Assembly (NCBI GenBank): GCA_021813195.1
Contig: JAKALI010000142.1
Span: 1-8,728, forward strand
Source of the DNA: Pseudomonadota bacterium
GTDB taxonomy: Bacteria; Pseudomonadota; Alphaproteobacteria; Rhizobiales; Hyphomicrobiaceae
Length of the DNA: 8,728 nucleotides
Reading direction: 5' to 3'
Both the position numbers and the translations under genes were made by a program. Positions 1 through 6,797 of this stretch are shown here, piece by piece. A model generated the notes under the pieces. That model made no database searches, was not told the origin of the DNA, and saw only the letters and a list, made by a program, of their open reading frames with translations. Position 1 is the first letter of the stretch. Every line of letters begins with the position of its first letter.

Positions 1-254
1 TTCGTGCGGGCAAGTTGCAAGTCGTTTTGCCGCAATATCGCGGCTCGTCGAACATGGCCGTCTACGCCGTTTATCCCTCACGCGACTTCATGCCGGCCAA
101 AGTGGATGTCTTTCTCGATTTTCTGAACGGGCATCTCGGTCCGGACCCATATTGGGAGCGCCGGCTCGACTTGGCCCCGCTCAAATCCCTCGCCCGTTCA
201 TCAGGCCGAGGCGGCGCGCGCGCATCAGCCAAAAAGGCCGCAAGCGCCGCCTGA
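1..254 (+). CDS. LysR-type transcriptional regulator, C-terminal end (partial)
   Basis: Only the last 83 codons are in the window; the reading frame is open to the left edge, so the start and the N-terminal helix-turn-helix lie outside. The visible part begins RAGKLQVVLPQYR and continues with AVYPSRDFMPAKVDVFLDFL and a PYWE motif. This is the typical end of the LysR substrate-binding domain: the last strand, then the helix after the YPSR/Y..R..PAKVR motif. It is followed by a tail of about 30 residues rich in Ala, Arg, Lys and Ser (LARSSGRGGARASAKKAASAA region), longer than most LysR proteins carry after the PYW motif. The gene is convergent with the ribosomal cluster and is probably functionally unrelated to it. 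The ligand and target cannot be told from this fragment. The family call is firm; a specific name is not possible. Confidence 0.85.
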   Translation, partial: RAGKLQVVLPQYRGSSNMAVYAVYPSRDFMPAKVDVFLDFLNGHLGPDPYWERRLDLAPLKSLARSSGRGGARASAKKAASAA

Positions 255-375
255 ACCTGGCACCGCGCGCCCGCGCGAAGTGGAGCGTTCAGGCCATTGA
301 GACGGGCGGTCGCCAAACGCCAGTGCAGCGGAAATCACCATGGAACTCGCGTCCGCGCGTTCCATCCGCGGCCAC

Positions 376-415
376 AAAAAAGATCGTCGTCACTTTCGCG
401 AGCTACGCCACGATC
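376..415 (-). terminator. Probable intrinsic terminator after rplQ
   Basis: Reading the minus strand, GATCGT (415-410) pairs with ACGATC (387-382), and after a 2-base bulge CGT pairs with ACG (407-405 with 390-388). This gives a 9-pair stem around a 14-base loop, followed directly by six U (381-376). It begins 19 bases past the rplQ stop codon, where the end of this long transcript is expected, and lies between convergent genes. The stem is modest because of the bulge and mixed base pairs. The U-tract is on the rplQ side only, so I do not assign it to the LysR gene. Confidence 0.6.
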
Positions 416-433
416 CCCGCACGCACCAGGGCT

Positions 434-865
434 TTAGACGCCGGCTTCTTCGCGAGCCTTCAGGTCCGCCTCGTGACGGGCCTTGTCATCCGCCCCCTTC
501 GCGCCTGTGTCACGATCGACGAGTTCGATCACGGCGCGCGGCGCGCTATCACCATAGCGGAACCCCGCCTTAAGGACGCGGGTGTAGCCACCATTTCGGT
601 TTTTGTACCGTGGCCCCAACGTGTCGAAAAGTTTTTTGACCATATCTTCATCGCACAGGCGCGCGGCTGCAAGGCGGCGGGAGTTGAGATCACCGCGCTT
701 GGCGAGCGTGATGTACTTGTCCATCACGCGCTTCAAGTCCTTAGCCTTAGGCAATGTCGTTACGATCTGCTCGTGCCGAATGAGGCTCGCCGCCATGTTG
801 GAAAACATGGCCTGACGGTGACCGCTGTGGCGATTGAGACGGCGTCCCAGATGTCCGTGCTTCAT
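434..865 (-). CDS. rplQ: 50S ribosomal protein L17
   Basis: L17 is a 50S subunit protein that binds 23S rRNA near the polypeptide exit tunnel. The 143-residue protein opens with [20 protein letters not shown] and then [22 protein letters not shown], the family signature of a His/Arg-rich N-terminus and the core helix. The [13 protein letters not shown] segment and [26 protein letters not shown] finish the conserved domain. The last ~25 residues are a charged Ala/Lys/Glu tail, usual for alphaproteobacterial L17. The ATG is the conserved family start; an AAGGGA sequence about 12 bases upstream is a somewhat distant ribosome binding site. It lies 100 bases after rpoA, as the last gene of the alpha part, and is followed by a terminator. 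The assignment is secure. Confidence 0.97.
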   Translation of the reverse strand: MKHGHLGRRLNRHSGHRQAMFSNMAASLIRHEQIVTTLPKAKDLKRVMDKYITLAKRGDLNSRRLAAARLCDEDMVKKLFDTLGPRYKNRNGGYTRVLKAGFRYGDSAPRAVIELVDRDTGAKGADDKARHEADLKAREEAGV

Positions 866-965
866 GGTGTTGTCGTGTCCCTTACGTTGTTGAACGGTGG
901 GCTTCTACGGTCCCACTCGTCGGTTGTGCGCACCGCCCGAACTCTTGCCTGGCGGAAAACAAAAC
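866..965 (-). promoter_or_regulatory. rpoA-rplQ spacer with small hairpins
   Basis: This is a non-coding spacer of 100 bases. On the minus strand GTGGG (916-912) can pair with CCCAC (901-897) around a 10-base loop. Just after it there is a 4-pair CGTT/AACG hairpin, and the rplQ ribosome binding site (AAGGGA) follows. An 8-base palindrome GTGCGCAC lies further upstream. No promoter with both hexamers was found, and no U-tract, so it reads as a transcribed spacer. Any effect on rplQ translation is inference. Confidence 0.3.
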
Positions 966-1991
966 CTAGTACTGATCCTCGAAGCGCTTGGCCAGCTCTT
1001 CGATGTTGTCGGGCGGCCAGTTGGGTACTTCCATACCGAGGTGGAGACCCATCGAGGCGAGGACCTCCTTAATCTCGTTCAGCGACTTACGCCCAAAGTT
1101 TGGCGTCCGCAGCATCTCAGCTTCCGTCTTCTGGATCAGGTCGCCGATGTAGACGATGTTGTCATTCTTCAAGCAGTTCGCCGAGCGCACCGACAGTTCC
1201 AGTTCATCGACCTTCTTCAGTAGGGCTGCGTTGAAGGCCAGCTCGGGATGGCGCGCTTCTTCTTGAGGTTTTTTGGGCTCTTCGAAATTGATGAAGACGG
1301 CGAGCTGGTCCTGCAAGATACGGGCGGCCAGGGCAACCGCGTCTTCCGCCCGTACGGACCCGTCGGTCTCAACCGTCATGATCAACTTGTCATAGTTGAG
1401 TATCTGACCTTCGCGGGTGTTCTCGACCTTGTAGGAAACCTTCTTGACGGGCGTGTAGATGCTGTCGACTGCAATGAGGCCGATGGGAGCATCATCGGGA
1501 CGATTGCGCTCCGCGGGGACGTAGCCCTTGCCCATGTCGGCTGTGAATTCCATGCGCACGGAAGCGCCTTGGTCGAGATGGCAAATGATGTGCTCGGGGT
1601 TGAGAATTTCGACGTCCGAGGAGGTCTCGATGTCGCCCGCGCGCACAGGCCCGGCGCCTTCCTTCTTCAGCACCATGCGCTTTACACCTTCCGAGTGCAC
1701 GCGAAGTGCAATCTCTTTGATGTTGAGCACGATGTCGGTCACGTCCTCGCGTACGCCCGGGATCGAAGAGAACTCGTGCAGTACGCCGTCAATCTGCACG
1801 GTCTTGACGGCCCCGCCCTGGAGCGAGGACATCAGCACGCGTCGCAACGCGTTACCGAGCGTCCAGCCGAACCCGCGCTCGAGCGGTTCGGCAATCACCG
1901 TCGCAAACCGCGCCCGGTCATGGCCAGGAATGACCTCCAGTTTGGAGGGCTTGATCAGGTCTTGCCAGTTCTTCTGGAGAATGTTCGTCAC
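966..1991 (-). CDS. rpoA: DNA-directed RNA polymerase subunit alpha
   Basis: Alpha dimerises to nucleate RNA polymerase assembly (N-terminal domain), and its C-terminal domain contacts UP elements and activators. Visible parts are [15 protein letters not shown] at the start, then [22 protein letters not shown] (dimer interface and assembly), [21 protein letters not shown], and [20 protein letters not shown] linker rich in Glu, Lys and Pro ([10 protein letters not shown]) follows, and then the C-terminal domain with [19 protein letters not shown] and [16 protein letters not shown]. The Arg and Asn of VRSANC and the Lys of FGRKSL match the known DNA-binding residues of the family. I place the start at GTG 1991 (341 residues) because GAGG sits 6 bases upstream and the length is closer to the family. 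An in-frame ATG at 2003 adds four residues (MRHL) but has only a weak ribosome binding site. The end, FEDQY, is typical of alphaproteobacteria. Confidence 0.96.
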   Translation of the reverse strand: MTNILQKNWQDLIKPSKLEVIPGHDRARFATVIAEPLERGFGWTLGNALRRVLMSSLQGGAVKTVQIDGVLHEFSSIPGVREDVTDIVLNIKEIALRVHSEGVKRMVLKKEGAGPVRAGDIETSSDVEILNPEHIICHLDQGASVRMEFTADMGKGYVPAERNRPDDAPIGLIAVDSIYTPVKKVSYKVENTREGQILNYDKLIMTVETDGSVRAEDAVALAARILQDQLAVFINFEEPKKPQEEARHPELAFNAALLKKVDELELSVRSANCLKNDNIVYIGDLIQKTEAEMLRTPNFGRKSLNEIKEVLASMGLHLGMEVPNWPPDNIEELAKRFEDQY

Positions 1992-2064
1992 CAGATGCCT
2001 CATTGTCCGTTTACGCGCGTCTCTCGCCCAAGGCGCGCCGCAGCACCGATCCAGTCAGGCGCCC

Positions 2065-2097
2065 GTGCCGCTCATGGGGGAGAATTCGAGACGGCAC
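2065..2097 (-). promoter_or_regulatory. Hairpin in the rpsK-rpoA spacer (rpoA leader)
   Basis: In the spacer of about 160 bases between rpsK and rpoA, GTGCCG (2097-2092) pairs with CGGCAC (2070-2065). After one bulged base, CTC (2090-2088) pairs with GAG (2073-2071). The result is a 9-pair stem with a 14-base loop. There is no U-tract after it, so it is not a terminator. It could be an mRNA-stabilising or protein-binding element ahead of rpoA; the function is inference. The rest of the spacer shows no coding signal and no clear promoter. Confidence 0.35.
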
Positions 2098-2152
2098 GGA
2101 TCTACGAAATCGAGAGGGGCCGGAAAGGGTGTCCCAGCGCCCAGCAGATGTG

Positions 2153-2557
2153 TCACACGCGGCGACGCTTGCGCGGGCGGCAGCCATTGTGGGGAATAGG
2201 CGTAACATCGCGGATCGAGGTAATCTGGAAGCCGACTGCCTGCAGCGCGCGCAACGCCGATTCGCGGCCAGAACCGGGGCCGCAGACTTCCACCTCAAGG
2301 ACTTTCACACCGTGCTCTTGGGCCTTCTTGCCCGCGTCTTCGGCGGCAACCTGAGCGGCGAAGGGTGTCGACTTGCGCGACCCCTTAAAGCCCATCGTCC
2401 CTGCGGACGACCAGGCGAGCGTGTTGCCCTGCGCATCGGTAATGGTGATCATGGTATTGTTAAAAGACGCATTCACGTGAGCAACGCCCGACGCAATGTT
2501 CTTTTTCTCTTTGCGGCGAACTTTGCCGCGTACAGCTTTGGCTTGTTCTTTCGCCAT
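2153..2557 (-). CDS. rpsK: 30S ribosomal protein S11
   Basis: S11 belongs to the platform of the 30S subunit, binds 16S rRNA and helps form the mRNA path near the E site. The 134-residue protein starts [21 protein letters not shown], a basic tail. It continues with [43 protein letters not shown], and the C-terminal [14 protein letters not shown] and [18 protein letters not shown], all family hallmarks. Usual length is about 129. The frame is open for 21 further codons upstream, but the ATG at 2557 is the conserved start and has GGGA 6 bases ahead of it. It lies between rpsM and rpoA as in the classic alpha operon. The identification is secure. Confidence 0.98.
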   Translation of the reverse strand: MAKEQAKAVRGKVRRKEKKNIASGVAHVNASFNNTMITITDAQGNTLAWSSAGTMGFKGSRKSTPFAAQVAAEDAGKKAQEHGVKVLEVEVCGPGSGRESALRALQAVGFQITSIRDVTPIPHNGCRPRKRRRV

Positions 2558-2611
2558 GTTACGTCCCGTGTTCCTGCCCTGCGCGCGTTGGCAGGTTTTC
2601 TGAGTTGTCGT

Positions 2612-2628
2612 GCGCCCCATGAGGGCGC
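2612..2628 (-). promoter_or_regulatory. GC-rich hairpin in the rpsM-rpsK spacer
   Basis: A perfect 6-pair stem GCGCCC/GGGCGC with a 5-base loop lies in the 117-base spacer, 55 bases ahead of the rpsK start. It is flanked on both sides by a short direct repeat (AGTTGT on the plus strand, 2603-2608 and 2631-2636). There is no U-tract, so termination is unlikely. A role in mRNA stability or in feedback control of rpsK is possible but unproven. Confidence 0.3.
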
Positions 2629-2674
2629 TAAGTTGTGGTCATGCGGCCCGCGCCGCCGACACGGAATGGTTCGA

Positions 2675-3046
2675 TTAGGCCTTCTTTTTACCCGCGATCG
2701 GCTTGGCCTTGCCCTTGCGGGTGCGGGCGTTGGTATGCGTGCGCTGGCCACGCACCGGCAACACCTTGCGGTGGCGCAAGCCCCGGTAGCAGCCCAAATC
2801 CATGAGCCGCTTAATGTTCATCGTCACTTCGCGCCGCAGGTCTCCCTCGACGATGTAATCGCGGTCGATGGTCTCGCGGATTTGGAGAACTTCAGCGTCT
2901 GTGAGTTGGTTCACCCGCCGCTCAGGCGGAATGCCAACCGCATCGCAAATCTGCTGGGCGAACTTCGGACCAATCCCGTGGATATACTGAAGCGCAATGA
3001 CGACGCGCTTCTGCGTCGGGATGTTCACACCTGCGATACGAGCCAC
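2675..3046 (-). CDS. rpsM: 30S ribosomal protein S13
   Basis: S13 sits in the head of the 30S subunit, contacts the P-site tRNA and forms bridges to L5 of the 50S subunit. The protein reads [26 protein letters not shown], then the helix-turn-helix-like middle with [44 protein letters not shown], the S13 signature. It ends with a lysine-rich tail. Length is 123, against a usual 115-125. The start is GTG at 3046: it gives the conserved [10 protein letters not shown]-terminus and has a strong AGGAG 6 bases upstream. The frame is open for 23 more codons upstream, but those have no family match and a weaker start. It is the first gene behind the promoter at 3234-3262. Confidence 0.97.
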   Translation of the reverse strand: MARIAGVNIPTQKRVVIALQYIHGIGPKFAQQICDAVGIPPERRVNQLTDAEVLQIRETIDRDYIVEGDLRREVTMNIKRLMDLGCYRGLRHRKVLPVRGQRTHTNARTRKGKAKPIAGKKKA

Positions 3047-3228
3047 GATCTTCTCCTGAAGCTCTCGAGTTCTTCGTCGTTCTGCTGCCTTGAGGCGACT
3101 GAGACCCGGAGACACAGCGTCCCGGACACACGTCTAACCTTTTGTTTCTTCACGAATAAAACACAAACGTGTCAGCCTGGCGTCTTGCGTCGCTCGGCCA
3201 ACTGCGTCCAACCCTGCGTCATGAGAGC
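3047..3228 (-). promoter_or_regulatory. Long 5' leader of rpsM mRNA
   Basis: If transcription starts at about 3228 from the upstream promoter, the rpsM message has a leader of about 180 bases. On the minus strand ACACGT (3172-3167) can pair with ACGTGT (3133-3128), and a nested TTTGT/ACAAA pair (3167-3163 with 3145-3141) competes for one base of the outer stem. The loop is A/U-rich. Further down are two imperfect copies of a TGTGTC...CCGGG sequence, and last comes the AGGAG ribosome binding site. Leaders of this length on ribosomal-protein messages often host autoregulation, but the protein partner cannot be told here. Confidence 0.35.
3172..3222 (-). other. Candidate 16-codon leader ORF upstream of rpsM
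   Basis: An ATG-to-TGA frame encodes MTQGWTQLAERRKTPG. Its ATG lies only about 6 bases after the predicted transcription start (about 3228), so it would be read almost leaderless, without a ribosome binding site. Its stop codon touches the 5' arm of the leader stem at 3172-3167. The codons use the same GC-rich style as the neighbours. A frame this short can arise by chance, so the call is tentative. Confidence 0.2.
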
Positions 3229-3233
3229 GCGGT

Positions 3234-3262
3234 GTTGTAGCGTTTGCTCACACTCCCGTCAA
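3234..3262 (-). promoter_or_regulatory. Housekeeping-sigma promoter for rpsM-rpsK-rpoA-rplQ
   Basis: On the minus strand TTGACG (3262-3257) and TACAAC (3239-3234) are separated by exactly 17 bases, matching the sigma-70 type -35 (5 of 6) and -10 (4 of 6). The stretch from -10 to the expected start at about 3228 is GC-rich (ACCGC), a trait of promoters under stringent control. It lies 17 bases after the adk stop, where an internal promoter for the alpha part makes sense. The palindrome GTTGCAAC (3265-3272) lies next to the -35, and an imperfect one (CAAC-C-GTTG, 3260-3268) overlaps it. Activity is inferred from sequence only. Confidence 0.65.
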
Positions 3263-3279
3263 CCGTTGCAACCATCGTG

Positions 3280-3873
3280 TCACACCGCGCTCACCGACTT
3301 GAGAACAGCCTCGATTTCGGCGGCGACCTCGGGGATGGAGGCCATGCCGTCGACGGTCCGCAGTTTGCGGTAGGCGTAGTAATAACCGATGAGCGGCGCT
3401 GTCTCGCGGTAGTAGGCCATGAGGCGCGTGCGCAGCGCATCGGCATTGTCGTCCGCCCGAACCGTACCTCCGGCTGCAAGTGTTTCACGGGCTCGGTTTT
3501 CGATGCGCGACACCAGGATGGTGTCATCAACCTTGAGCTCGATGACGACGTCCAGATCGCGGCCCTTTGCGGTGAGGAGCTGGGAGAGCGCGTCAGCCTG
3601 TTTCAAGGTCCGAGGAAAGCCATCCAGAATGAAGCCACCTTTGCAGTCAGGCGCCTCGATCCGCTCGGCGATGATGCCGACAACGACCTCGTCCGGCACG
3701 AGGCCGCCGCTCTTCATGATCGCCTCGGCCTTGCGTCCGATTTCAGTGCCAGCCTTCACTGCGGCGCGCAGCATGTCGCCGGTCGAGAGCTGAACGAGGC
3801 CGTGCTTCTCGGACAACAACGCGGCCTGCGTACCTTTACCGGCACCCGGCGGCCCCAGAAGGATGAGGTTCAT
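3280..3873 (-). CDS. adk: Adenylate kinase (short-lid form)
   Basis: Adenylate kinase is a cytoplasmic enzyme that converts ATP + AMP to two ADP and balances adenine nucleotides. The 197-residue protein has the P-loop GPPGAGKGT (7-15) and the AMP-binding STGDMLR (30-36). GLVPDEVV (57-64) and DGFPRTL (84-90) follow, then SRIENR (122-127) with the catalytic lid arginines. The lid itself (about 123-150) is short and has no zinc cysteines. This short form is usual in alphaproteobacteria. The start ATG overlaps the secY TGA (ATGA, 3870-3873), so translation is probably coupled. There is no methionine aminopeptidase gene behind it, unlike Gram-positive clusters. The assignment is secure. Confidence 0.98.
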   Translation of the reverse strand: MNLILLGPPGAGKGTQAALLSEKHGLVQLSTGDMLRAAVKAGTEIGRKAEAIMKSGGLVPDEVVVGIIAERIEAPDCKGGFILDGFPRTLKQADALSQLLTAKGRDLDVVIELKVDDTILVSRIENRARETLAAGGTVRADDNADALRTRLMAYYRETAPLIGYYYAYRKLRTVDGMASIPEVAAEIEAVLKSVSAV

Positions 3874-5234
3874 CGCCGCCCCCGGTTGTTGGTCGCACCC
3901 TTGAGCTTCGCCTTCTTGATTAAGCCCTCGTATTGATGCGCGAGTAGATGGCTTTGTATTTGCGCCACCGTATCCATGGTCACGGAGACCACAATCAGCA
4001 GAGACGTGCCACCGAAGTAGAACGGCAAGGCCGCCTGACTGACCAAATATTCCGGCAGCACGCAGATCGCCGCGAGATAGATGGCGCCCACCGCCGTGAT
4101 GCGCGTTAGCACGTAGTCGATGTATTCCGCGGTCTTTTCGCCGGGACGAATACCGGGCAGGAATCCACCGTACTTGCGCAGATTATCTGCCGTCTCCTTG
4201 GGATTGAACACGAGTGCGGTGTAGAAAAACGCAAAGAAAATGATGAGCGCAGCAAATAGCGCCATGTGTAAAGGCTGACCCATACCGAGTGCCGCAACAA
4301 TCGAGTTCAGCCAATCTGCGTCCGTCCCCTGGCCCGCAAACTGTGCTGCGGTGACAGGCAAGAGCAGTAAGGAAGAGGCGAAGATCGGCGGGATCACGCC
4401 CGCTGAATTGAGCTTCAACGGCAGATGCGAGGACTCGCCCTGCGTCATCCGGTTACCCACCTGCCGCTTCGGGTACTGGATCAGGAGCCGGCGCTGCGCG
4501 CGCTCGATGAATACCACAGCCGCGATCACAGCGAGGGCGCCGATGAGAAATGCAAACAGCAACGGTGTGGAAATCGATCCGGCGCGGGCAAGTTCAAAAA
4601 GACCGGCGAGCGCAGAAGGAAGTGCCGCCACGATACCGGCAAAGATAATGAGGGAGATACCGTTGCCGACCCCGCGCTGCGTGATCTGCTCGCCGAGCCA
4701 CATCAGGAACATCGTGCCGCCGACAAGCGTGATCACCGTCGAGAAGCGGAAGAACCAGCCTGGATCGGTCACGATGGCGCCTGCCGCGCCAGCCGACGAC
4801 CCCTCAAGCCCGATCGCGATACCATACGCCTGCAAGGCGGCCAGAACGACGGTCAGGTAGCGCGTATATTGGTTGATCTGCTTGCGCCCCGACTCGCCCT
4901 CCTTCTTCAAGGCTTCGAGCTTCGGGTTCACCGACGTCATGATCTGTATGATGATCGACGCGGAGATATAGGGCATAATGTTGAGGGCGAAGATCGCCAT
5001 GCGCTCAACCGCGCCGCCGGCAAACATGTTGAACATGCCGAGCAGACCGGCCGATTGCGCCTTGAAGGCATCAGCGAAGGCGGCGGCGTTGATCCCGGGA
5101 AGCGGAATGAAGGTGCCCAGGCGATACACCAGGAGGGCGGCGAGCGTGAACCAAATGCGCTTTTTCAACTCCTCCGCTTTGGCGAAGGCGCCGAAATTCA
5201 AGTTCGCGGCAAGCTGCTCGGCAGCGGAAACCAT
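3870..5234 (-). CDS. secY: Preprotein translocase subunit SecY
   Basis: SecY is the inner-membrane channel of the SecYEG translocon, moving unfolded preproteins driven by SecA or inserting membrane proteins from the ribosome. The 454-residue protein has ten hydrophobic segments, the first at about 27-45. The plug region [13 protein letters not shown] (63-75) is clear, as are [15 protein letters not shown] (85-99), [14 protein letters not shown] (275-288), and [13 protein letters not shown] (356-368) in the cytosolic loop that contacts SecA and the ribosome. The tail is basic and cytosolic. The start ATG has GGAG 8 bases upstream. It follows rplO after a 166-base spacer and overlaps adk by 4 bases. 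Nothing appears missing or altered. Confidence 0.98.
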   Translation of the reverse strand: MVSAAEQLAANLNFGAFAKAEELKKRIWFTLAALLVYRLGTFIPLPGINAAAFADAFKAQSAGLLGMFNMFAGGAVERMAIFALNIMPYISASIIIQIMTSVNPKLEALKKEGESGRKQINQYTRYLTVVLAALQAYGIAIGLEGSSAGAAGAIVTDPGWFFRFSTVITLVGGTMFLMWLGEQITQRGVGNGISLIIFAGIVAALPSALAGLFELARAGSISTPLLFAFLIGALAVIAAVVFIERAQRRLLIQYPKRQVGNRMTQGESSHLPLKLNSAGVIPPIFASSLLLLPVTAAQFAGQGTDADWLNSIVAALGMGQPLHMALFAALIIFFAFFYTALVFNPKETADNLRKYGGFLPGIRPGEKTAEYIDYVLTRITAVGAIYLAAICVLPEYLVSQAALPFYFGGTSLLIVVSVTMDTVAQIQSHLLAHQYEGLIKKAKLKGATNNRGRR

Positions 5235-5400
5235 ACTGTTCTCTCCAGACCCTCAGGTCCTCCCCAGGTTGCCTGCCCCACGCGGGACTTGGGCGCCCTA
5301 CGATCTCATGCTTGTCGTCCCCCGAACCCAGCAGCCCGCCCCCGCCATGTGGGGGTTCTAGCATGCCGATACTAGGAGGACTTTCGCGGATCGTCCGGTC
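5235..5400 (-). promoter_or_regulatory. Structured rplO-secY spacer (secY leader)
   Basis: The 166-base spacer holds a run of possible RNA hairpins read on the minus strand. First is CGGA-CGA-TCCG (5397-5387), just after the rplO stop. Second is CTAGTAT-CGGC-ATGCTAG (5375-5358), seven pairs including one G-U. Third, CCCCC (5355-5351) can pair with GGGGG (5343-5339), or alternatively GAACCC (5358-5353) with GGGTTC (5329-5324); these two pairings exclude each other. No U-tract follows and no promoter with both hexamers was seen. The spacer ends in the secY ribosome binding site. Regulation of secY by this structure is a hypothesis. Confidence 0.4.
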
Positions 5401-5931
5401 TTATGCCTTTTTGGCACTGCCTTTCTTAGCTGCCGTCTTTTCGCGCTTTTTCACGTCGGCTTCCAGGACCTTGACCTCGATGATCTGCAGCGAACCGCCG
5501 GCCTTCTCGATCGCGGCCCGCGCCGATGCCGACGCATGATTGGCCGTGATGGACAGTTTGCTCGTCAACGCGCCTGTACCAAGGACGCGCAAGCCATCTT
5601 TCGCCCGGCGCAGAATGCCGGCTGCCACCAGCGTATTGATATCGACCGTCTGACCGACCTTCAGCTTGCCCTCATCGACGGCCTGCTGCAGCGAACCGAC
5701 GTTGATCTCGTTGAAGTCCTTGGCGCGCCACTTGTTGAACCCGCGCTTAGGCAGGCGGCGATGCAACGGCATCTGGCCGCCTTCGAAACCACCGATTGCA
5801 ACGCCCGTGCGCGCAGTTTGACCTTTGCCGCCGCGGCCGCCGGTTTTGCCGACTCCCGATCCGATGCCGCGCCCGATACGCACGCGCGTTTTGCGGGCGC
5901 CCGCGTTGTCCTTGATTTGGTTCAGCCGCAT
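5401..5931 (-). CDS. rplO: 50S ribosomal protein L15
   Basis: L15 is a late-assembly 50S protein that binds 23S rRNA through a glycine-rich N-terminal extension. The 176-residue product begins [41 protein letters not shown], the hallmark of the family. [17 protein letters not shown], the [12 protein letters not shown] region and the C-terminal [31 protein letters not shown] follow. It ends in an Ala/Lys-rich tail ([16 protein letters not shown]) that makes it somewhat longer than the usual ~150. I chose ATG 5931 because it gives the conserved MRLN start. The frame extends 12 codons upstream to the rpmD end, without family match. AAGGA lies 10 bases ahead. It is preceded by rpmD and followed by the long secY leader. 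Confidence 0.97.
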   Translation of the reverse strand: MRLNQIKDNAGARKTRVRIGRGIGSGVGKTGGRGGKGQTARTGVAIGGFEGGQMPLHRRLPKRGFNKWRAKDFNEINVGSLQQAVDEGKLKVGQTVDINTLVAAGILRRAKDGLRVLGTGALTSKLSITANHASASARAAIEKAGGSLQIIEVKVLEADVKKREKTAAKKGSAKKA

Positions 5932-5963
5932 GGGGGGTCTTTCCTTCAGAGTAACTCGCCTGA

Positions 5964-6161
5964 TCACGCCTCGTCGACGACACGGACCAGATGCGGGATG
6001 GAGTTGATCATACCGCGAACGGCCGGAGTGTCTTCCAGCGTGCGGCGGCGATGGAGCTTGTCGAGCCCGAGACCGCGCAAGGTCTGCGTCTGCTTGTCAG
6101 GCCGACGGGCTGCACTTGCGATCTGCTCGACCGTAATGGTCTTTTTTTCTTTGCCGGACAT
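5964..6161 (-). CDS. rpmD: 50S ribosomal protein L30
   Basis: L30 is a small 50S protein on the solvent side of 23S rRNA domain II. The 65-residue product reads [56 protein letters not shown]. This covers the whole family core: the beta strand, the [13 protein letters not shown] motif, and the RGMI..IPHLV end. GGAG lies 8 bases ahead of the ATG. It sits in its normal place between rpsE (38 bases upstream) and rplO (32 bases downstream). The call is secure. Confidence 0.97.
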   Translation of the reverse strand: MSGKEKKTITVEQIASAARRPDKQTQTLRGLGLDKLHRRRTLEDTPAVRGMINSIPHLVRVVDEA

Positions 6162-6199
6162 CCGTCAAACTCCAAGATTGAGCGCCGCGCGTTTGAGGG

Positions 6200-6781
6200 T
6201 CATGCCTCCGCGCCGGTCTCCGTAGCGGACGACGCATCGCGGCGGCGAGCCACGACGTCAGAGACTTTCAGGTTGCGCCGCGCCGCAACGGAGCGCGGGT
6301 TTTCCTGCGCTTTCAAAGCATCGAAGGTCGCGCGCACCACGTTATACGGATTGGTCGAGCCCATTGACTTGGCAACCACGTCTTGCACGCCTAGCATCTC
6401 AAACACCGCGCGCATCGCGCCGCCGGCAATGATGCCGGTGCCCGGAGGCGCAGAACGCACCACGACTTTGCCCGATCCATGACGGCCCTCGCTGTCATGA
6501 TGAAGCGTGCGGGCATCGCGCAACGGCACGCGAACCAGTGACCGGCGAGCCGCTTCAGTGGCCTTGCGGATGGCTTCGGGCACTTCGCGCGCCTTGCCGT
6601 GACCGTAGCCGACCCGGCCGCGCAGGTCCCCTACGACGACCAGTGCCGCAAAACCAAACCGCTTGCCGCCCTTGACCACTTTCGCGACGCGATTGATGTG
6701 AACGAGCTTGTCTGTGAACTCGCTCTCGGTCTTCTCGCGATCGCGATCGCGTCCGCGGTCCTTCTGGGGTGTGCGTGCCAC
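6200..6781 (-). CDS. rpsE: 30S ribosomal protein S5
   Basis: S5 binds 16S rRNA near the decoding region, affects translational accuracy and helps unwind mRNA at the entry site. After a charged N-terminal tail ([16 protein letters not shown]), the 193-residue protein shows [46 protein letters not shown], the S5 double-stranded RNA-binding signature. The C-terminal half has [19 protein letters not shown] and [16 protein letters not shown]. Its length exceeds the ~166 of E. coli because both tails are longer, as in other alphaproteobacteria. The start codon is GTG, with AAGGGA about 7 bases upstream. It follows rplR by 16 bases. Confidence 0.98.
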   Translation of the reverse strand: MARTPQKDRGRDRDREKTESEFTDKLVHINRVAKVVKGGKRFGFAALVVVGDLRGRVGYGHGKAREVPEAIRKATEAARRSLVRVPLRDARTLHHDSEGRHGSGKVVVRSAPPGTGIIAGGAMRAVFEMLGVQDVVAKSMGSTNPYNVVRATFDALKAQENPRSVAARRNLKVSDVVARRRDASSATETGAEA

Positions 6782-6797
6782 GTGCAGATCCCTTTCG

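Noticed and set aside
264..277. CGCGC/GCGCG hairpin after the LysR stop as a terminator
   Set aside because: It is a simple GC run with no following T-tract on the plus strand, so intrinsic termination is not supported.
1248..2354. Plus-strand open frame of 368 codons opposite rpoA and rpsK
   Set aside because: It lies antisense to two certain genes, its protein has no recognisable domain, and long antisense frames are expected in GC-rich coding DNA. The same holds for 152-1072, 2003-3373, 4425-5375, 5536-6225 and 7752-8549 on the plus strand.
3047..3115. N-terminal extension of S13 by 23 codons
   Set aside because: No family match, and the GTG at 3046 has a strong AGGAG at the right distance and gives the conserved ARIAGVNIP start. 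Similar upstream extensions of rpsK (to 2620), rplR (to 7523) and rplO (to 5967) were dropped for the same reasons.
5339..5355. CCCCC/GGGGG hairpin as an rplO terminator
   Set aside because: No U-tract follows, and secY lies on the same strand just downstream, so it is more likely part of a leader structure.
5369..5375. TAGTAT as a -10 hexamer for secY
   Set aside because: No matching -35 at 16-18 bases upstream; the sequence is better explained as one arm of the 7-pair hairpin.
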